The notes below the pieces were generated by a model. The model did not search any database. It worked only from the letters and a program-made list of their open reading frames with translations, and was not told the origin of the DNA. A stretch of 6,449 nucleotides of DNA, taken from contig DHZF01000069.1 in NCBI GenBank assembly GCA_002414505.1, positions 1-6,449 on the forward strand, read 5' to 3'. A program made the translations under genes and the position numbers. This DNA is from Hyphomonas sp. UBA5111 (GTDB taxonomy: Bacteria > Pseudomonadota > Alphaproteobacteria > Caulobacterales > Hyphomonadaceae). This document shows, in pieces, positions 5,841-6,449 of this stretch (position 1 is the first letter of the stretch; each line of letters starts with the position of its first letter).

Positions 5841-6377
5841 ATGTCGGCACATGTAAAACTTTGCCTGATTGCCGCTCGGGCCCGCAATAACGTGATTGGC
5901 ACCGGGGGAGACCTTCCCTGGCGCCTCAAGAGCGACCTTGCCTTCTTCAAGAAGGCGACCCTGGGCTGTCCGATCATTATGGGCCGCAAGACCTGGGAAA
6001 GCCTGCCGGTGCGCCCCCTGAAGGGCCGCGAGAATATCGTGATGACGCGCGACTGGGCCTACAATGCCGAAGGCGCGCGCGTCTATTCCAGCTTTGCGGC
6101 CGCCACCAATTCCGCGCGCGCCGTGGCCGCCCGGACCGGCGCCGACAAGGTTTTCGTCATCGGTGGGGAAGCCATCTACAATCTGGCCCTGCCTCTGGCA
6201 GATCGTCTCTACCTGACCGAAGTCGATGCAGAGCCTGAAGGCGATGCCCACTTCCCTGATCTCGATACAAGCCAGTGGGCGGAAACCGGCGCAGAACGGT
6301 TCGAGGCCGGCGAAGGCAATGATTTTGCCTTTACCATCCGCCAGCTTGATCGGGTCGGCGCGTTCACTTCCCCCTAG
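5841..6377 (+). CDS. folA: Dihydrofolate reductase
   Basis: This cytosolic enzyme reduces dihydrofolate to tetrahydrofolate with NADPH, restoring the cofactor that ThyA uses up. The product is 178 residues, somewhat longer than the 159 of E. coli. The N-terminal strand LCLIAARARNNVIG is followed by GDLPWRLKSDLAFFK, where Asp32 matches catalytic Asp27 of E. coli. The NADPH-binding elements are IIMGRKTWESLP (45-56) and VFVIGGEAIY (104-113). TEVDAEPEGDAHFP is the usual distal motif. The ATG at 5841 was chosen because homology starts there. The frame stays open back to an ATG at 5766, but the extra 25 residues are not DHFR-like. The ribosome site is weak. The gene shares the strand of thyA, but two minus-strand genes lie between them. 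All key residues are present, so it is likely active. Confidence 0.96.
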   Translation: MSAHVKLCLIAARARNNVIGTGGDLPWRLKSDLAFFKKATLGCPIIMGRKTWESLPVRPLKGRENIVMTRDWAYNAEGARVYSSFAAATNSARAVAARTGADKVFVIGGEAIYNLALPLADRLYLTEVDAEPEGDAHFPDLDTSQWAETGAERFEAGEGNDFAFTIRQLDRVGAFTSP

Positions 6378-6382
6378 GGCAC

Positions 6383-6412
6383 TTGTTGTCCCGCTGGTGA
6401 TCGCCGCCTAAC
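6383..6412 (+). promoter_or_regulatory. Candidate promoter for the gene after folA
   Basis: TTGTTG (6383-6388) and CCTAAC (6407-6412) are separated by 18 nt in the short gap after folA, about 35 nt before the next ATG. The match to a sigma-70-type promoter is loose. If it is real, the following gene is not dependent on folA transcription. Confidence 0.25.
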
Positions 6413-6446
6413 CTCCCGCCCAAAATGGCGAGGAGGAAACAGCCAC

Positions 6447-6449
6447 ATG
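6447..6449 (+). CDS. Start codon of a further gene cut by the window edge
   Basis: The window ends on an ATG that has a perfect AGGAGG (6431-6436) 10 nt upstream, so a gene very probably starts here. Nothing of its product is visible. In many alphaproteobacteria, hflK follows thyA-folA, but that is only a hint from gene order. Confidence 0.6.

Overview
The window is GC-rich (about 60% by eye) and densely coded. It most likely comes from an alphaproteobacterial chromosome. The protein style, the dnaN-recF neighbourhood and the thyA/folA pair suggest Caulobacterales, possibly the Hyphomonadaceae. That placement is an inference from sequence style, not from a search. No rRNA, tRNA, CRISPR array, transposase or phage gene was seen.

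Left part (1-2018, + strand): the 3' end of dnaN (sliding clamp), then a small quinol/antibiotic-biosynthesis-type monooxygenase gene, then recF. The spacings are 7 and 25 nt, so the three probably form one transcription unit. The small monooxygenase gene sits where dnaN and recF are usually adjacent. It appears to have two usable starts: a long form with a Tat/lipoprotein leader and a short form with a strong internal Shine-Dalgarno.

Middle (2015-4578): a minus-strand TadG-like Flp-pilus/von Willebrand factor A protein converges on recF. A 227-nt divergent intergenic region separates it from thyA (+).

Right part (4575-6449): a minus-strand pair follows, an AhpD-like peroxidase-fold protein and a VUT-family membrane transporter. 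They lie between thyA and folA (dihydrofolate reductase, +). ThyA converts dUMP to dTMP and releases dihydrofolate, which FolA reduces back, so the two flanking genes form one cycle and the inserted pair is on the opposite strand. A 26-bp perfect palindrome sits just upstream of the AhpD-like gene's ribosome binding site and is the best candidate operator in the window. The window ends on the ATG of a further gene preceded by AGGAGG.

The main oddities are as follows. Both convergent gene pairs end in exactly the same 4-bp overlap, with the two TAG stops sharing one CTAG. CTAG occurs only five times in the window, and four of those are at stop codons. The other two are the perfect palindrome and the dual-start monooxygenase. 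I see no clear evidence of a wholly new multi-gene system; most of the window is housekeeping DNA with unusual junctions.
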